A DNA stretch of 64,000 bases from an uncultured Solobacterium sp. (GCA_900552125.1 URYK01000011.1:12564-76563); one strand, 5' to 3'. Numbered from the stretch's first letter, positions 18,330-28,296 are shown. The notes: generated by a model from the letters alone, not told the origin. A program made the numbers and translations.

Positions 18330-18641
18330 ATGTACGCAATTATTGAAACAGGCGGAAAACAGATCCGTGTAGAAGAAGGTTCAACAATCTTTGTGGAAAA
18401 ACTAGACGCACAGGAAGGTGAAACAGTTGTATTTGACAAAGTTGTCGCTTACTGCAACCGTGCACTTCGTGTTGGTACTCCATATGTAAAAGGAGTTAAA
18501 GTTAACGCAAAAGTTGAAAAACAAGGTAAAGCTAAGAAAATCATCGTTTACAAATACAAGGCTAAAAAAGGTAGCTCACACCGTAAGCAGGGACACCGTC
18601 AGCCTTATACAAAACTGACTATCGAATCTATTGAGGCTTAA
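18330..18641 (+). CDS. rplU: 50S ribosomal protein L21
   Basis: A 103-residue L21 beginning '[17 protein letters not shown]' with the conserved tail '[20 protein letters not shown]'. It binds 23S rRNA in the large subunit. ATG 18330 follows GGAGGTGCG, the best ribosome site here. It is first in the conserved rplU-prp-rpmA cluster. Confidence 0.97.
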   Translation: MYAIIETGGKQIRVEEGSTIFVEKLDAQEGETVVFDKVVAYCNRALRVGTPYVKGVKVNAKVEKQGKAKKIIVYKYKAKKGSSHRKQGHRQPYTKLTIESIEA

Positions 18642-18645
18642 TCTT

Positions 18646-18960
18646 ATGGTGAAAGTCCATGTAAAGCGTAATCAAAACCATATACAGGAAATCGAGGTTA
18701 AGGATCATGCAGGATATGCAGATGCAGGATTTGATCTTGTGTGTGCTGGTGTGAGTTCGATTTGTATTGGAATGATGAATGCTTTAGATGAGATGGTTCC
18801 TGACGTATGCGACTTTGTTTATAAAGAAGCATATATCAAGATCAAAAGCAGACTGCACGATGAAAAAGCTGATATTCTTCTAAATGGAATGGTGTATCAG
18901 TTAAAAACAATGCAGGAAAGCTATGCAGATTATATAATTATCAATGATCAGGAGGTGTGA
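18646..18960 (+). CDS. prp: Ribosomal-processing cysteine protease Prp
   Basis: A 104-residue protease with its catalytic histidine in '[11 protein letters not shown]' and cysteine in 'DLVCAGVSS'. Prp removes the N-terminal extension of ribosomal protein L27 before assembly, and is found only in bacteria whose L27 has that extension. The neighbouring L27 does carry it, so enzyme and substrate are side by side. The start ATG 18646 lies four bases after the rplU stop. Confidence 0.94.
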   Translation: MVKVHVKRNQNHIQEIEVKDHAGYADAGFDLVCAGVSSICIGMMNALDEMVPDVCDFVYKEAYIKIKSRLHDEKADILLNGMVYQLKTMQESYADYIIINDQEV

Positions 18961-18962
18961 TT

Positions 18963-19247
18963 ATGAAATTTGTATTAGATATCCAGCTGTTCGCATCTAA
19001 AAAGGGAGTAGGTTCTACTAAGAACGGTCGTGACTCTGAATCCAAACGTCTTGGAGCTAAATTAGCTGATGGACAGTACTGTCATGCAGGCAGCATCATT
19101 TACCGCCAGCGTGGTACAAAAATTCACCCGGGAACTAACGTTGGAAAAGGTGGAGATGACACGTTATTCGCTAAAGTGAATGGTGTTGTAAAATACGAAC
19201 GTTTAGGTAAAGATAAGAAAAAAGTATCTGTTTACCCACAGGCGTAA
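18963..19247 (+). CDS. rpmA: 50S ribosomal protein L27 with Prp-cleavable extension
   Basis: A 94-residue L27. The N-terminus '[15 protein letters not shown]' contains the short extension typical of Bacillota; Prp is expected to cut after the phenylalanine, leaving ASKKG as the mature end that reaches the peptidyl-transferase centre. ATG 18963 follows AGGAGGTGTG and gives the canonical form; an upstream GTG would only add two residues. A strong terminator follows. Confidence 0.97.
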   Translation: MKFVLDIQLFASKKGVGSTKNGRDSESKRLGAKLADGQYCHAGSIIYRQRGTKIHPGTNVGKGGDDTLFAKVNGVVKYERLGKDKKKVSVYPQA

Positions 19248-19251
19248 TTTA

Positions 19252-19280
19252 AAAATCCCCGGTTTGGGGATTTTATTTTT
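19252..19280 (+). terminator. Rho-independent terminator after rpmA
   Basis: AAAATCCCC (19252-19260) pairs with GGGGATTTT (19266-19274), followed by A and five T. Confidence 0.9.
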
Positions 19281-19306
19281 GAAAAAATTAAGAAGGAGGT
19301 GTCGGA

Positions 19307-20596
19307 ATGTTTATAGATCGTGTAAAAGTTCATGTGAAAGCTGGAAAAGGCGGAGATGGAATCGTTGCTTTCCGGCGAGAAAAATATGTGGCCTATGGAG
19401 GTCCAAGCGGCGGAGATGGCGGAGATGGCGGAAATGTTGTTTTTATGGTAGATGAAGGAAAAACGACATTATTGGATTTACGCTATAATCGTAAAATGAA
19501 GGCTGAACCAGGCGGTAATGGTAAAACTAAAAAAATGCATGGAGCAAATGGCGCTGATTGTATTATTAAGGTTCCACAGGGTACAATTGTGAAAGATGAA
19601 AAAACAGGAAGAATCTTAGCAGATTTAACTCGAAAAGGACAGAAAGAAATCATTGCGAAAGGCGGAAAAGGCGGACGAGGTAATTTTCACTTTAAATCCA
19701 GTAAAAACACGGCACCTCAGTATAGTGAACTGGGAGCACCTGGAGAAGAACGTGACATTATGGTCGAACTAAAAGTCTTGGCAGATGTTGGTCTTGTTGG
19801 TTTTCCATCTGTAGGAAAATCCACTCTTTTATCTGTTGTTTCTAAAGCAAAACCTGAAATTGCAGAGTATCACTTTACAACACTCGCGCCAAATTTAGGA
19901 ATGGTACAGGTGCCAGATGGAAGAAGCTTTGTTATGGCAGACTTACCTGGATTAATTGAAGGAGCTAGTGAAGGAAAAGGTTTAGGGCATCAGTTTCTAC
20001 GCCATATTGAACGTTGTCGAGTAATAATTCATGTTGTAGATATGGGGGCAAATGATGGACGAGATCCTGTTGAAGATTATAAAATCATCAATGAAGAACT
20101 AGCAAATTATGAATATCGTCTAATGGAACGTCCTCAGATTGTTTTAGCAAACAAGATGGATTTAGAGGATGCTCAGAATAATCTGAAACGTTTTAAAGAA
20201 GCTTATCCAGATGTTGAAGTATTTGAAACAACGACGATTATCGCAGAAGGATTAGATCCAGTATTATATCGTGCTGCAGATTTATTAGAAACAACACCAC
20301 AATTCCCATTATATAATGATGAAGCTAATGATGAAGATGCGGAAGGTGTTTTATATAAATTCGAACCGGAACAGCCAGCCTTTGAAGTACATAATTTAGG
20401 AAATGGTAACTGGGAATTAACTGGTGAAGAATTAGAACGAAGCTTTAAAATGAGTAAATTGGATAATGAAGAAGACTTTATGCGTTTTGCGCGTAAAATG
20501 CGCAAGATGGGTATTGATGAAGCATTGCGCAATGCAGGGTGTCAGGATGGAGATGTTGTGACGATCTGCGATATCCAGTTTGAATTTATTGAATAA
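19307..20596 (+). CDS. obgE: GTPase Obg (CgtA)
   Basis: A 429-residue protein with a glycine-rich Obg fold (1-158, 'GGPSGGDGGDGGNVVF'), the GTPase domain with P-loop 'GFPSVGKSTLL' near residue 164, 'DLPGLIEGA' and 'ANKMDLEDA', and a C-terminal OCT domain (about 355-429). Obg acts in late 50S assembly and connects growth to the (p)ppGpp response. AAGGAGGTGTCGG precedes the ATG. Its position after rpmA is conserved. Confidence 0.96.
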   Translation: MFIDRVKVHVKAGKGGDGIVAFRREKYVAYGGPSGGDGGDGGNVVFMVDEGKTTLLDLRYNRKMKAEPGGNGKTKKMHGANGADCIIKVPQGTIVKDEKTGRILADLTRKGQKEIIAKGGKGGRGNFHFKSSKNTAPQYSELGAPGEERDIMVELKVLADVGLVGFPSVGKSTLLSVVSKAKPEIAEYHFTTLAPNLGMVQVPDGRSFVMADLPGLIEGASEGKGLGHQFLRHIERCRVIIHVVDMGANDGRDPVEDYKIINEELANYEYRLMERPQIVLANKMDLEDAQNNLKRFKEAYPDVEVFETTTIIAEGLDPVLYRAADLLETTPQFPLYNDEANDEDAEGVLYKFEPEQPAFEVHNLGNGNWELTGEELERSFKMSKLDNEEDFMRFARKMRKMGIDEALRNAGCQDGDVVTICDIQFEFIE

Positions 20597-20618
20597 ACGG
20601 GCAAGCCCCGTTTTTTTT
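20596..20618 (+). terminator. Rho-independent terminator after obg
   Basis: AACGGG (20596-20601) pairs with CCCGTT (20607-20612), followed by a run of T. The stem starts on the last base of the stop codon. Confidence 0.85.
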
Positions 20619-20682
20619 AGATTATATGACTAGCAATTTTCCAAGATATACGATATGATATTTTTAACTTGGAGGTAATATT

Positions 20683-21441
20683 ATGCGATTAGTATCTTGG
20701 AATGTAAATGGAATTCGTGCCTGCGTACAAAAAGGGTTTATGGATTTCTTTAAGGAAATAGATGCGGATGTGTTCTGTATTCAGGAAACAAAAATGCAGC
20801 CTGGACAATTAGAAATAGAGACACCGGGATATTTCCAATATATGAATAGTGCAGAGAAAAAAGGCTATAGCGGAACAATGGTATTCTCTAAAAAAGAGCC
20901 TTTATCTGTGACTTATGGAATTGGTATTGAGGAACATGATCATGAAGGGCGTGTTATCACTTGCGAATATGATGATTTTTATTTAGTTTGCGTATATACA
21001 CCTAATTCAAAAGATGGGTTGTTGCGACTAGATTATCGTATGGTATGGGAAGATGATTTCCGTGCATATCTGCATAAGTTAAATGAAAAGAAAAGTGTAG
21101 TGGTTTGTGGGGATCTGAACGTTGCACATAAGGAAATTGATTTAAAAAATCCTAAAACCAATCGTAGAAATGCAGGCTTTACAGATGAGGAACGAAATAA
21201 AATGACTGTACTTTTAGATAGTGGTTTTATTGATTCTTATCGTTACCTATATCCAGATCAGGAAGGCATTTATTCCTGGTGGAGTTATCGGTTTAAAGCA
21301 AGAGAAAAGAATGCGGGATGGAGAATTGACTATTTTTTAGTTTCTGAAGATGCGAAAGATGCAATTCAGGGAGCTAAGATTCATACAGATATTTTCGGCA
21401 GTGATCACTGTCCAGTATCATTGGAATTTAACAAACAATAA
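20683..21441 (+). CDS. xth: Exodeoxyribonuclease III / AP endonuclease
   Basis: A 252-residue Xth-family enzyme for base-excision repair. Motifs are 'VSWNVNGIRA' at the N-terminus, 'CIQETKMQ' (metal glutamate), 'YTPNSKDG', 'CGDLNVAHKEIDL', 'GWRIDYFLVS' and the final 'GSDHCPVSLEF' with the catalytic histidine. Length and motif order are standard. It has its own GGAGG site and is flanked by terminators, so it is a single-gene unit. Confidence 0.95.
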   Translation: MRLVSWNVNGIRACVQKGFMDFFKEIDADVFCIQETKMQPGQLEIETPGYFQYMNSAEKKGYSGTMVFSKKEPLSVTYGIGIEEHDHEGRVITCEYDDFYLVCVYTPNSKDGLLRLDYRMVWEDDFRAYLHKLNEKKSVVVCGDLNVAHKEIDLKNPKTNRRNAGFTDEERNKMTVLLDSGFIDSYRYLYPDQEGIYSWWSYRFKAREKNAGWRIDYFLVSEDAKDAIQGAKIHTDIFGSDHCPVSLEFNKQ

Positions 21442-21454
21442 TTCATATAAAAAT

Positions 21455-21481
21455 AAATGCATCTGAATAGGTGCATTTTTA
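21455..21481 (+). terminator. Rho-independent terminator after xth
   Basis: AAATGCA (21455-21461) pairs with TGCATTT (21472-21478), extending into a T tract. Confidence 0.7.
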
Positions 21482-21557
21482 CTTATAATCTTGCGGTATA
21501 TGATTTTATACATCGCAATTCTTAAATATTCATGATAAAATAGAAAAGGTGATAAAA

Positions 21558-22139
21558 ATGATAGCATTTATAAAAGGAATAGTGCATAGCTATACAAATG
21601 ATTCTTTGATTATAGAAAATAATGGAATTGGATATCGAGTATATGTTGCCAATCCTATGGCTGTCCGGTTAAATACGGAAATAATTATATATACGTATCA
21701 GCATGTTCGTGAAGATGCCATTACTTTATTTGGGTTTACATCTATGGAGGAACATGATTTATTTTTACAATTGATTAGTGTAAAAGGTGTAGGACCTAAA
21801 ACAGCATTAGGAATGTTAGGTGTATGTCCTGCTAAAAATATGATAGCGGCAATTGAAAATAATGATATTAAGACCTTAAAAGGTTTGCCTGGAATAGGAG
21901 CTAAAACAGCTAGTCAGATCGTACTGGATCTGAAAGGCAAATTAGTGGAAGAAATAACAGAAATTGAAGTTAAAGAAAATGAACAGCTGTCAGATGCTTT
22001 AGAAGCATTAAAAGCTTTAGGGTATAAAAATGCAGAGCTGAATAGCATAAAGAAAGAATTGAGTGTATTGGAGGATGCGACAACCGATCAATATATTCGT
22101 AAAGCGCTGGGCATTTTAGCTAAAAGAAAAGGAGTCTAG
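21558..22139 (+). CDS. ruvA: Holliday junction DNA helicase subunit RuvA
   Basis: A 193-residue RuvA: an N-terminal OB-fold ('MIAFIKGIVHSY'), tandem helix-hairpin-helix motifs ('LISVKGVGPKTALGML' and 'LKGLPGIGAKTASQIVLDLKGK') and a C-terminal three-helix domain that contacts RuvB. It binds Holliday junctions and loads RuvB. ATG 21558 follows AAAAGGTG. ruvB starts three bases after the stop. Confidence 0.96.
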   Translation: MIAFIKGIVHSYTNDSLIIENNGIGYRVYVANPMAVRLNTEIIIYTYQHVREDAITLFGFTSMEEHDLFLQLISVKGVGPKTALGMLGVCPAKNMIAAIENNDIKTLKGLPGIGAKTASQIVLDLKGKLVEEITEIEVKENEQLSDALEALKALGYKNAELNSIKKELSVLEDATTDQYIRKALGILAKRKGV

Positions 22140-22142
22140 CAA

Positions 22143-23156
22143 ATGGAAAGAGTAGTATCAAATGAAGCACTTAGTATGGATGAAGAAGCTACCCTTCGTC
22201 CTCAATCTTTACAGGAATATATAGGACAACGTCAATTAAAGGAAAATCTTACAGTTTTCATTGAAGCGGCCAAACAAAGAAATGAAGCTTTGGATCATGT
22301 CTTATTGTATGGGCCTCCAGGGTTAGGTAAAACTACATTATCCTACATCATTGCGAATGAAATGGGAGGACATATTAAAATTACAAGTGGACCTTCGATT
22401 GAAAAAGGCGGAGATTTAGCAGCTATCCTATCTACTTTAGAAGCTGGTGATGTTTTGTTTATAGATGAAATTCATCGTTTGCCAAAACAGGTAGAAGAAA
22501 TTTTATATCCAGCAATGGAAGATTATTGTCTTGATATCGTTGTTGGAAAGGATAGCGCTACAACAAGAAGTATTCGTTTAGACCTACCGCCATTTACACT
22601 TGTTGGGGCTACTACACGTGCTGGAGATCTTACTGCACCGCTTCGTGATCGTTTTGGAATCGTATCACAGCTTGAATTTTACGAATTAGGGGAACTGCAG
22701 CAGATTATTAGTAGAACCGCTCGTGTAATGGATACGGAAATCGAAGAGGAAGCAGTTTTAGAGATTGCAAGACGTTCAAGAGGAACACCTCGTATTGCGA
22801 ATCGCTTATTCCGACGTGTACGTGATTTTGCGACAGTCATGAATGATGGTGTCATTAGTAAAGAAGTTGCTGTAATGGCGTTAGATAAACTAAAAGTTGA
22901 TCATTTAGGATTGGATCATGTCGATCATAAATACTTAAGAGGAATCATTGAACGATTTAAAGGTGGGCCAGTTGGACTTGATGCATTAGCAAGCAGTATT
23001 GGAGAAGAAACAATGACCTTAGAAGATGTTTATGAACCGTATTTATTACAGATTGGGTTTATCAATCGAACACCACGAGGGCGTGTAGTTACAGAGAAAG
23101 CATATCGTCATTTAGGGTATAACCTTGATGAAGGCTTGTTTTTACATACACGTTAA
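22143..23156 (+). CDS. ruvB: Holliday junction DNA helicase subunit RuvB
   Basis: A 337-residue AAA+ motor with '[12 protein letters not shown]', Walker A '[11 protein letters not shown]', Walker B 'LFIDEIHRL', sensor '[18 protein letters not shown]' and a C-terminal winged helix ending '[17 protein letters not shown]'. It drives branch migration with RuvA. Its stop codon shares bases (TTAA) with the stop of the convergent gene. Confidence 0.97.
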   Translation: MERVVSNEALSMDEEATLRPQSLQEYIGQRQLKENLTVFIEAAKQRNEALDHVLLYGPPGLGKTTLSYIIANEMGGHIKITSGPSIEKGGDLAAILSTLEAGDVLFIDEIHRLPKQVEEILYPAMEDYCLDIVVGKDSATTRSIRLDLPPFTLVGATTRAGDLTAPLRDRFGIVSQLEFYELGELQQIISRTARVMDTEIEEEAVLEIARRSRGTPRIANRLFRRVRDFATVMNDGVISKEVAVMALDKLKVDHLGLDHVDHKYLRGIIERFKGGPVGLDALASSIGEETMTLEDVYEPYLLQIGFINRTPRGRVVTEKAYRHLGYNLDEGLFLHTR

Positions 23157-23503
23157 TGATTTGACTTTGCATATGTGATTAAGCAGAAAATGACAAAGAA
23201 AACATTTTTTGCGATATTTTCTAATAATCCGTACCAAGAAAAGTTGGATATTAGAAAAGAAACACTAAAACATATTAGAATTACAGGAAGCGCATGAAAT
23301 AGCGCTTTTTTGTTTGTTTTAAGACCTAGAAATACTCCTGATATACTATAAGCAATTAATCCACCAATCGTATTTCCAATGTGAAATACAGTTGTGGAAA
23401 TGATATGAAAATAGTATAAAATCGAAAAGATGAGCGATAATAAAAGTGTTAAGATCAACAGTAGAGAGAATACTTGCACATAGTTCTTCATTTTTTGTTT
23501 CAA
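23153..23503 (-). CDS. Small four-helix membrane protein, TIGR04086/YrzE-like
   Basis: A protein of about 116 residues with four membrane segments and little else. The hydrophobic pattern and its place between ruvB and the DUF421 gene match B. subtilis yrzE (TIGR04086 family). Function is unknown. The likely start is TTG 23503, six bases after GAGGTG; the GTG at 23512 overlaps that ribosome site, and ATG 23491 is the other option. Confidence 0.65.
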   Translation of the reverse strand: MKQKMKNYVQVFSLLLILTLLLSLIFSILYYFHIISTTVFHIGNTIGGLIAYSISGVFLGLKTNKKALFHALPVILICFSVSFLISNFSWYGLLENIAKNVFFVIFCLITYAKSNH

Positions 23504-23564
23504 GAAAATCACCTCAATCTACTGTATGTAAATCGCATGTATTTTATGCTGGAAGGAAGATCAC

Positions 23565-24257
23565 ATGCAGGAATATATTAATCTTATGGTCAAAAGTTTT
23601 ATCTTTTATTTTGTGATTATCTTCGCGCTTCGTCTTATGGGAAAACGAGAGGTGGGGGAACTTTCTGTATTTGATATCGTTATTTATTTTGTGATGAGTG
23701 AATTATTGGCTATTTCAATAAGTAATGAGGATGAAAGTATCTTTAAATCTTTAGTACCGATTTTTACGTTGGCTTTCTTGCAGATGCTGATTTCTTGGCT
23801 CATTCTTAAAAGCAAAAAAATCAGAAGTGTGTTTGATGGAGAAATTTCAATTCTTATTCATAATGGACATATTAATCAGGATGTTATGCGTAAAGAACGC
23901 TACAATATTGATGATTTAATGTCACAGATTCGCAGTAAGGACCTATGTTCTCCAGAAGAAGTGGGATTTGCGATATTAGAGACAAATGGACAGCTTTCCA
24001 TTTTACCAAAGAATAAATGCAAAGTTAAACATCCGAATCCTTTAATCAGTGATGGAACAGTAGATAAAAAAGCGCTAGAAGATTTATCACTTGATGAAGA
24101 ATGGTTAAAAAAAGCCCTTTTGAAGGAAGGGATCGATAATATTAAAGATGTTTTTTTGTGCATATATCAAAAGAATGGTTTGTTTGTGATTAAAAAAGAA
24201 ATTAAGACTAGGAATGTTCTTTTTCATAAAGACGAAAAGCCTGGTACAAGCGAATAG
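23565..24257 (+). CDS. DUF421 membrane protein (YrbG/YetF type)
   Basis: A 230-residue protein with three N-terminal membrane segments, including 'FALRLMGKREVGELSVFD', followed by the cytosolic DUF421 domain ('SILIHNGHINQDVMRKERYNI', 'DLMSQIRSKDLCSPEEVGFAILETNG'). The family is common in spore-formers and their relatives; its biochemical role is not established. Synteny with B. subtilis yrbG is clear. Its last 50 bases overlap the convergent SpoVB-like gene. Confidence 0.85.
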   Translation: MQEYINLMVKSFIFYFVIIFALRLMGKREVGELSVFDIVIYFVMSELLAISISNEDESIFKSLVPIFTLAFLQMLISWLILKSKKIRSVFDGEISILIHNGHINQDVMRKERYNIDDLMSQIRSKDLCSPEEVGFAILETNGQLSILPKNKCKVKHPNPLISDGTVDKKALEDLSLDEEWLKKALLKEGIDNIKDVFLCIYQKNGLFVIKKEIKTRNVLFHKDEKPGTSE

Positions 24258-25518
24258 CATGAAATAATGTGGTAATAAGCATCCCAATTGTTAAGGCGAT
24301 AGGTAAAACTGATTCATGGTAGACAGATGTAAGACATAGAATACATAAAATACGTGTAATAGAGCCATATAAGGTGTCACGGACACTTTTTGAGCTAAGG
24401 GATAATGCATGAAGCATGCTGGATAAGGGTGGTTGCAGGGAATATAATGCGAAAGGAATCGCAAGCTGTTTAAGAATATGGGCTCCTTGTGTATTATGAT
24501 AAAACAGATTTAATAATTGTTCAGGAAAGAAGTAACATAGTAAACTGCAGCAGATACCTATGAATAAGCAGCAGCTAATAATAATACGAAAGAGTTTCAT
24601 AGCATGTTCATGATAACCTCTTGTATAGGAATAGGTAAAGGAAGGAAGCAGATAATTGCTTAGTGTGACAGTAATAAAGCTAGGCATTGTGATAATGGGC
24701 AGAACATAACCATTTAATTGGCCATAGGCAAGAACCATGGAAGCCGCACTTGCCTGTGATAAGCCTATGACCATGGCGATCGGTTCAAGAAAGTAAGTAA
24801 GAGAGCCGATAATGCGACTTCCCATCATAGGAATGGAAACAGAAAGAACTTCTTGAAATTGATGTTTTTGTAGACGAAATTTTGATAAAGGAATTCGTAG
24901 AGGATTTCTTTTTTTTCTGAGTAAAACATATAGCATATATAAAGAACTGCTTGCTTCCCCAATGCTAATAGAGAGCATTGCGGCTTTCGCCATAGTGATA
25001 ATATCTAACATAGGTGAAAAATAAAAGACCAGAACAATAAATAGTATTCTGCTGCCTTCTTCAAATAACTGACTGGCTGTTGCAGGTATATGTTCCTGCA
25101 GACCAAACAGATAGCCCTTTAATATGCCGGATAAGGTTACAAGTGGAATCAATGGGAGAACAGCATATAGGACGGGAAGGATATCTTCCTGTTTAAAAAC
25201 ATGAATTGCGAGAAGAGGAAGAAGAATAAGGTAGGCTGCCATAATGACAAGATTATTGATAACAGCTAATATGATACTAGCTATAAGAGGAGAAGAAGGC
25301 TGTTTGCTTTGAGCGATAACCTTTGATAAGGCTGCAGGAATCCCCATCTGTGCAAGAGTGATTACAAATACCATAGTCGGTGCAGCCAAAGAATAATAAC
25401 TCATTGCCTGTTCAGATAATTTTCTTGCGAGAATTATTCGAACGATGAAGGAAAGCATTTTTGATATAATGGAAAGTGTAATTAAATAGATGGTAGATGT
25501 TAGTACAGTTTTTTTCAA
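24208..25518 (-). CDS. SpoVB-like lipid-linked oligosaccharide flippase family (MATE/MVF superfamily)
   Basis: A 436-residue polytopic protein with about 12-14 membrane segments. It starts 'KKTVLTSTIYLITLSIISKMLSF', with 'SYYSLAAPTMVFVITLAQMGIPAALSKVIA', typical of SpoVB/polysaccharide export proteins. Likely role: flipping a lipid-linked cell-wall or capsule precursor. Position next to the DUF421 and comN genes matches spoVB of B. subtilis. The start is TTG 25518, eight bases after GAGGAGG. Whether this organism sporulates cannot be told from this window. Confidence 0.82.
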   Translation of the reverse strand: MKKTVLTSTIYLITLSIISKMLSFIVRIILARKLSEQAMSYYSLAAPTMVFVITLAQMGIPAALSKVIAQSKQPSSPLIASIILAVINNLVIMAAYLILLPLLAIHVFKQEDILPVLYAVLPLIPLVTLSGILKGYLFGLQEHIPATASQLFEEGSRILFIVLVFYFSPMLDIITMAKAAMLSISIGEASSSLYMLYVLLRKKRNPLRIPLSKFRLQKHQFQEVLSVSIPMMGSRIIGSLTYFLEPIAMVIGLSQASAASMVLAYGQLNGYVLPIITMPSFITVTLSNYLLPSFTYSYTRGYHEHAMKLFRIIISCCLFIGICCSLLCYFFPEQLLNLFYHNTQGAHILKQLAIPFALYSLQPPLSSMLHALSLSSKSVRDTLYGSITRILCILCLTSVYHESVLPIALTIGMLITTLFHAIRLYQAFRLYEKEHS

Positions 25519-25613
25519 AAAAGTGGCCTCCTCTTCTATTTTTTTTTCTTAGATGGGTATTGTAATGTAATAATTATGATGGCTAAAAAAATAGTTGCGA
25601 TACAAAAAATACA

Positions 25614-25642
25614 TTGCTTTCAGCTCTATTTAAAGCTATAAT
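25614..25642 (+). promoter_or_regulatory. Promoter of the comN-secDF operon
   Basis: TTGCTT (25614-25619) and TATAAT (25637-25642) with a 17-base spacer, 28 bases before the comN ATG. Confidence 0.75.
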
Positions 25643-25669
25643 TATATCTATGATATTAAGGAGGAGCTT

Positions 25670-25957
25670 ATGAGTGGTCAAAGTAAAATAGAAGATAAAT
25701 ACATAAAACTAGCAATTGCTTTGAAAACGAATCAGTTAAAGCGAGAAGAATTGCCTTCCTTGACATATCAGCATGTAGAAAGCTCGTTACAGGAACATTG
25801 GAAATTTCATAAACCGCATAATATACATGAAGCAATTGATGATATTCAGCGTATGAGTGCAAGTGATGTAGTAGCATATCTGTCTACACAAGCAATCATT
25901 ATGGGATCAAAAATGAGCTTGAACGACTTTGATGATTTATTTGGAGGAGATAAGTAA
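25670..25957 (+). CDS. comN: Post-transcriptional regulator, ComN-like
   Basis: A 95-residue soluble, largely helical protein resembling ComN/YrzD (post_transc_reg family), with central 'HVESSLQEHWKF' and C-terminal 'FDDLFGGDK'. In B. subtilis ComN acts post-transcriptionally on the comE competence operon. Its neighbours SpoVB and SecDF are the same here, which supports the call beyond sequence alone. The stop overlaps the secDF start by one base. AAGGAGGAG precedes the ATG. Confidence 0.75.
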   Translation: MSGQSKIEDKYIKLAIALKTNQLKREELPSLTYQHVESSLQEHWKFHKPHNIHEAIDDIQRMSASDVVAYLSTQAIIMGSKMSLNDFDDLFGGDK

Positions 25958-28248
25958 TGAAGAAATCACGTCTAGCGGTCTTTGCGATTACAGTATTGAC
26001 CTTACTAACTTTAATCGTGACTTGCATCCCTTCGATTCGTGAAAATATGAAATTAGGTTTGGATCTGCAGGGCGGCTTTGAAATTCTTTATGAAGTAAGT
26101 CCATTGGAAGGAAAAAGTCTTCCATCCATGTCTGCAGTTGCGAAATCAGTTGAAAAACGTATCGATGTTTTAGGTGTAAATGAGCCGGAAATTACGGTTG
26201 AAGGGGACAATCGTATTCGCGTGCAGCTTGCAGGTGTAAAAAATGCTGAACAGGCAAGAAGAGTTATATCATCAACTGCAAATTTAACTTTCCGAGATGT
26301 TAATGATAACCTTTTGATGGATTCAACTGTCTTACAGGAAGGTGGAGCTAGTGTTGTTTATGATGAGTATGGAAATCCGATTGTAAGCTTAAAGTTAGCG
26401 GATCAGGAAAAATTTTATGAAGTAACAAAACAAGTATCTGAGATGGGAAGCGGAAATAATATCATGGTAGCTTGGCTGGATTTTGATTCGGAAACAGATT
26501 CATATGCTGCTGAGAAAGATAGTGAAAATCCTAAATTCATCTCTGCTGCTACTGTAAGTGAGGGGATTAATTCTACAAGTGCACAGATTAGTGGAAACTT
26601 CACAAAAGAAGAAGCAACTGAATTAAAGGATCTGATCAATTCTGGTTCACTTCCAGTAAAAATGACAGAACAGTACAGTAATGCGGTTACTGCCGATTAT
26701 GGTATCAATGCATTTAGTGAAACAATGCTTGCTGGAGGTATTGGTATTGCGCTGATCATGTTATTTATGATTATATATTACCGTCTTCCAGGGGTAATTT
26801 CTGCAATTACCTTAGGAACATATGTGTTTGTGGTTTTCCTTATCTTTAATGCAATGGGAGCTGTATTTACTCTATCTGGTATAGCAGCTTTAGTACTAGG
26901 TGTTGGAATGGCAGCTGATTCTAATATCCTGACCTTTGAGCGAATAAGAGATGCATTATATTCAGGAAGAAGTGTAAAAACTGCATTCTATGAAGGAAGC
27001 TCTAAGTCATTTGTAACTATTTTTGATGCTCAGTTCACTACGTTCATTTGTGCTTTGATTTTGTATATCTTTGGAACAGGAACTGTAAAAGGATTTGCGA
27101 CGATGTTAATCGTATCTACAATTACAACGATTATTGTTATTGTGTTTGTCGCAAAATTCCTGATGTCTCTATTGGTAGAAAGCGGTTGGCTGGATAATAA
27201 ATATGCTTTATTTGGTGTTAAGAAAGAACATATTCCAGATGTGAATAAAGGACAGGAACGTTTCTATTATGGTTTCTTCGATAAATTTGATTTTATCAAA
27301 AATGCAAAATATTTTATTGGTTTCTCTGTTTGTGTGATTGGAATTGGTCTAGCGTGTATGATTTTCAACGGCGTACAGGGAAATGGTGCTTTGAATTGGG
27401 GAATCGACTTTACAAGCGGTACGAAACTGACAGTGCAAAGTGCTACAGAGATTTCAAAAGATACTTTGGATAAACAATTAGAAGAATTAGGTGTTGATGC
27501 AAACAGTATTAAAATCAATGGTGAAAAGAGCAATACTGCAACCGTATTTGTGAAGGACGCAATGGATGAGGATACACTATCCAATGTGAAATCAAGTTTA
27601 CAGGAAACTTATGGACATGAAGTTAATGATAATATCGTATCACCTGTCATTGGTCAGGAATTAATGCGTAGTGCTATCTTAATTTCTATCTTGGCATGGA
27701 TTGGCGTATTGATTTATATTTCTATTCGATTTAAATGGGATTATGCATTAAGCGGTATTGTCGGACTGATTCATGATGTATTCTTCATTATTGCTGTATG
27801 TGCAATTCTTCGTTTAGAAGTAAATACTGAAATTATCGCGGTATTATTAACGATTATTGGATATTCAATCAATAACTCTATTGTTGTCTTTGATCGTATT
27901 CGTGATGAAATGAGAGGCAGAAAACTCTCCACTACAACGAAAGAAGATTATCGTATGATTGTGAATGAAGCTTTACAAAGAACAGCAACTCGTTCGATCT
28001 TATCTACATTCACTACAATTTTACCTGTTATTACTTTGTTGCTAATGGGTAGCAGTGCAATTCAGATATTCTGCTTAACATTGTTTGTTGGAATTGCAGT
28101 TGGTGCAGGAAGTTCATTGTTTATTGCGGCACAATTGTGGTATCAGATTAGAATTCATCGTAATCCTAAAAAACATGTGAAGAAAAAACGTAAAAGAAAA
28201 AAAGAAGAATTAGAAGAAATGATCGTTCCTGGTATGAATGATTATTAA
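25957..28248 (+). CDS. secDF: Protein translocase SecDF, fused
   Basis: A 763-residue fusion of SecD and SecF with twelve predicted membrane segments. The SecD half has 'LGLDLQGGFEILYEV' and 'LVLGVGMAADSNILTFERIRD'. The SecF half starts near residue 440, with 'NWGIDFTSGTKLTV' and 'GYSINNSIVVFDRIRDEMRG'. SecDF uses ion flow to pull secreted proteins outward after SecA. The fused form is usual in Bacilli. A basic lysine-rich tail follows the last helix. It is relevant here because two large surface proteins are encoded in the window. Confidence 0.96.
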   Translation: MKKSRLAVFAITVLTLLTLIVTCIPSIRENMKLGLDLQGGFEILYEVSPLEGKSLPSMSAVAKSVEKRIDVLGVNEPEITVEGDNRIRVQLAGVKNAEQARRVISSTANLTFRDVNDNLLMDSTVLQEGGASVVYDEYGNPIVSLKLADQEKFYEVTKQVSEMGSGNNIMVAWLDFDSETDSYAAEKDSENPKFISAATVSEGINSTSAQISGNFTKEEATELKDLINSGSLPVKMTEQYSNAVTADYGINAFSETMLAGGIGIALIMLFMIIYYRLPGVISAITLGTYVFVVFLIFNAMGAVFTLSGIAALVLGVGMAADSNILTFERIRDALYSGRSVKTAFYEGSSKSFVTIFDAQFTTFICALILYIFGTGTVKGFATMLIVSTITTIIVIVFVAKFLMSLLVESGWLDNKYALFGVKKEHIPDVNKGQERFYYGFFDKFDFIKNAKYFIGFSVCVIGIGLACMIFNGVQGNGALNWGIDFTSGTKLTVQSATEISKDTLDKQLEELGVDANSIKINGEKSNTATVFVKDAMDEDTLSNVKSSLQETYGHEVNDNIVSPVIGQELMRSAILISILAWIGVLIYISIRFKWDYALSGIVGLIHDVFFIIAVCAILRLEVNTEIIAVLLTIIGYSINNSIVVFDRIRDEMRGRKLSTTTKEDYRMIVNEALQRTATRSILSTFTTILPVITLLLMGSSAIQIFCLTLFVGIAVGAGSSLFIAAQLWYQIRIHRNPKKHVKKKRKRKKEELEEMIVPGMNDY

Positions 28249-28253
28249 AATAC

Positions 28254-28296
28254 GAGGTTTCATTGATTGGTAAAACAATTGATGAAATCTCTTTTT
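28254..28296 (+). terminator. Long-stem terminator after secDF
   Basis: A 16-bp stem (28254-28269 with 28276-28291, three G-U pairs, no mismatch), a 6-base loop and five T. Confidence 0.85.

Noticed and set aside
21491-21525. TTGCG ... CGCAA repeat upstream of ruvA as an SOS box
   Set aside because: It does not match the Bacillota LexA box (CGAAC-N4-GTTCG) and the arms are only five bases long.
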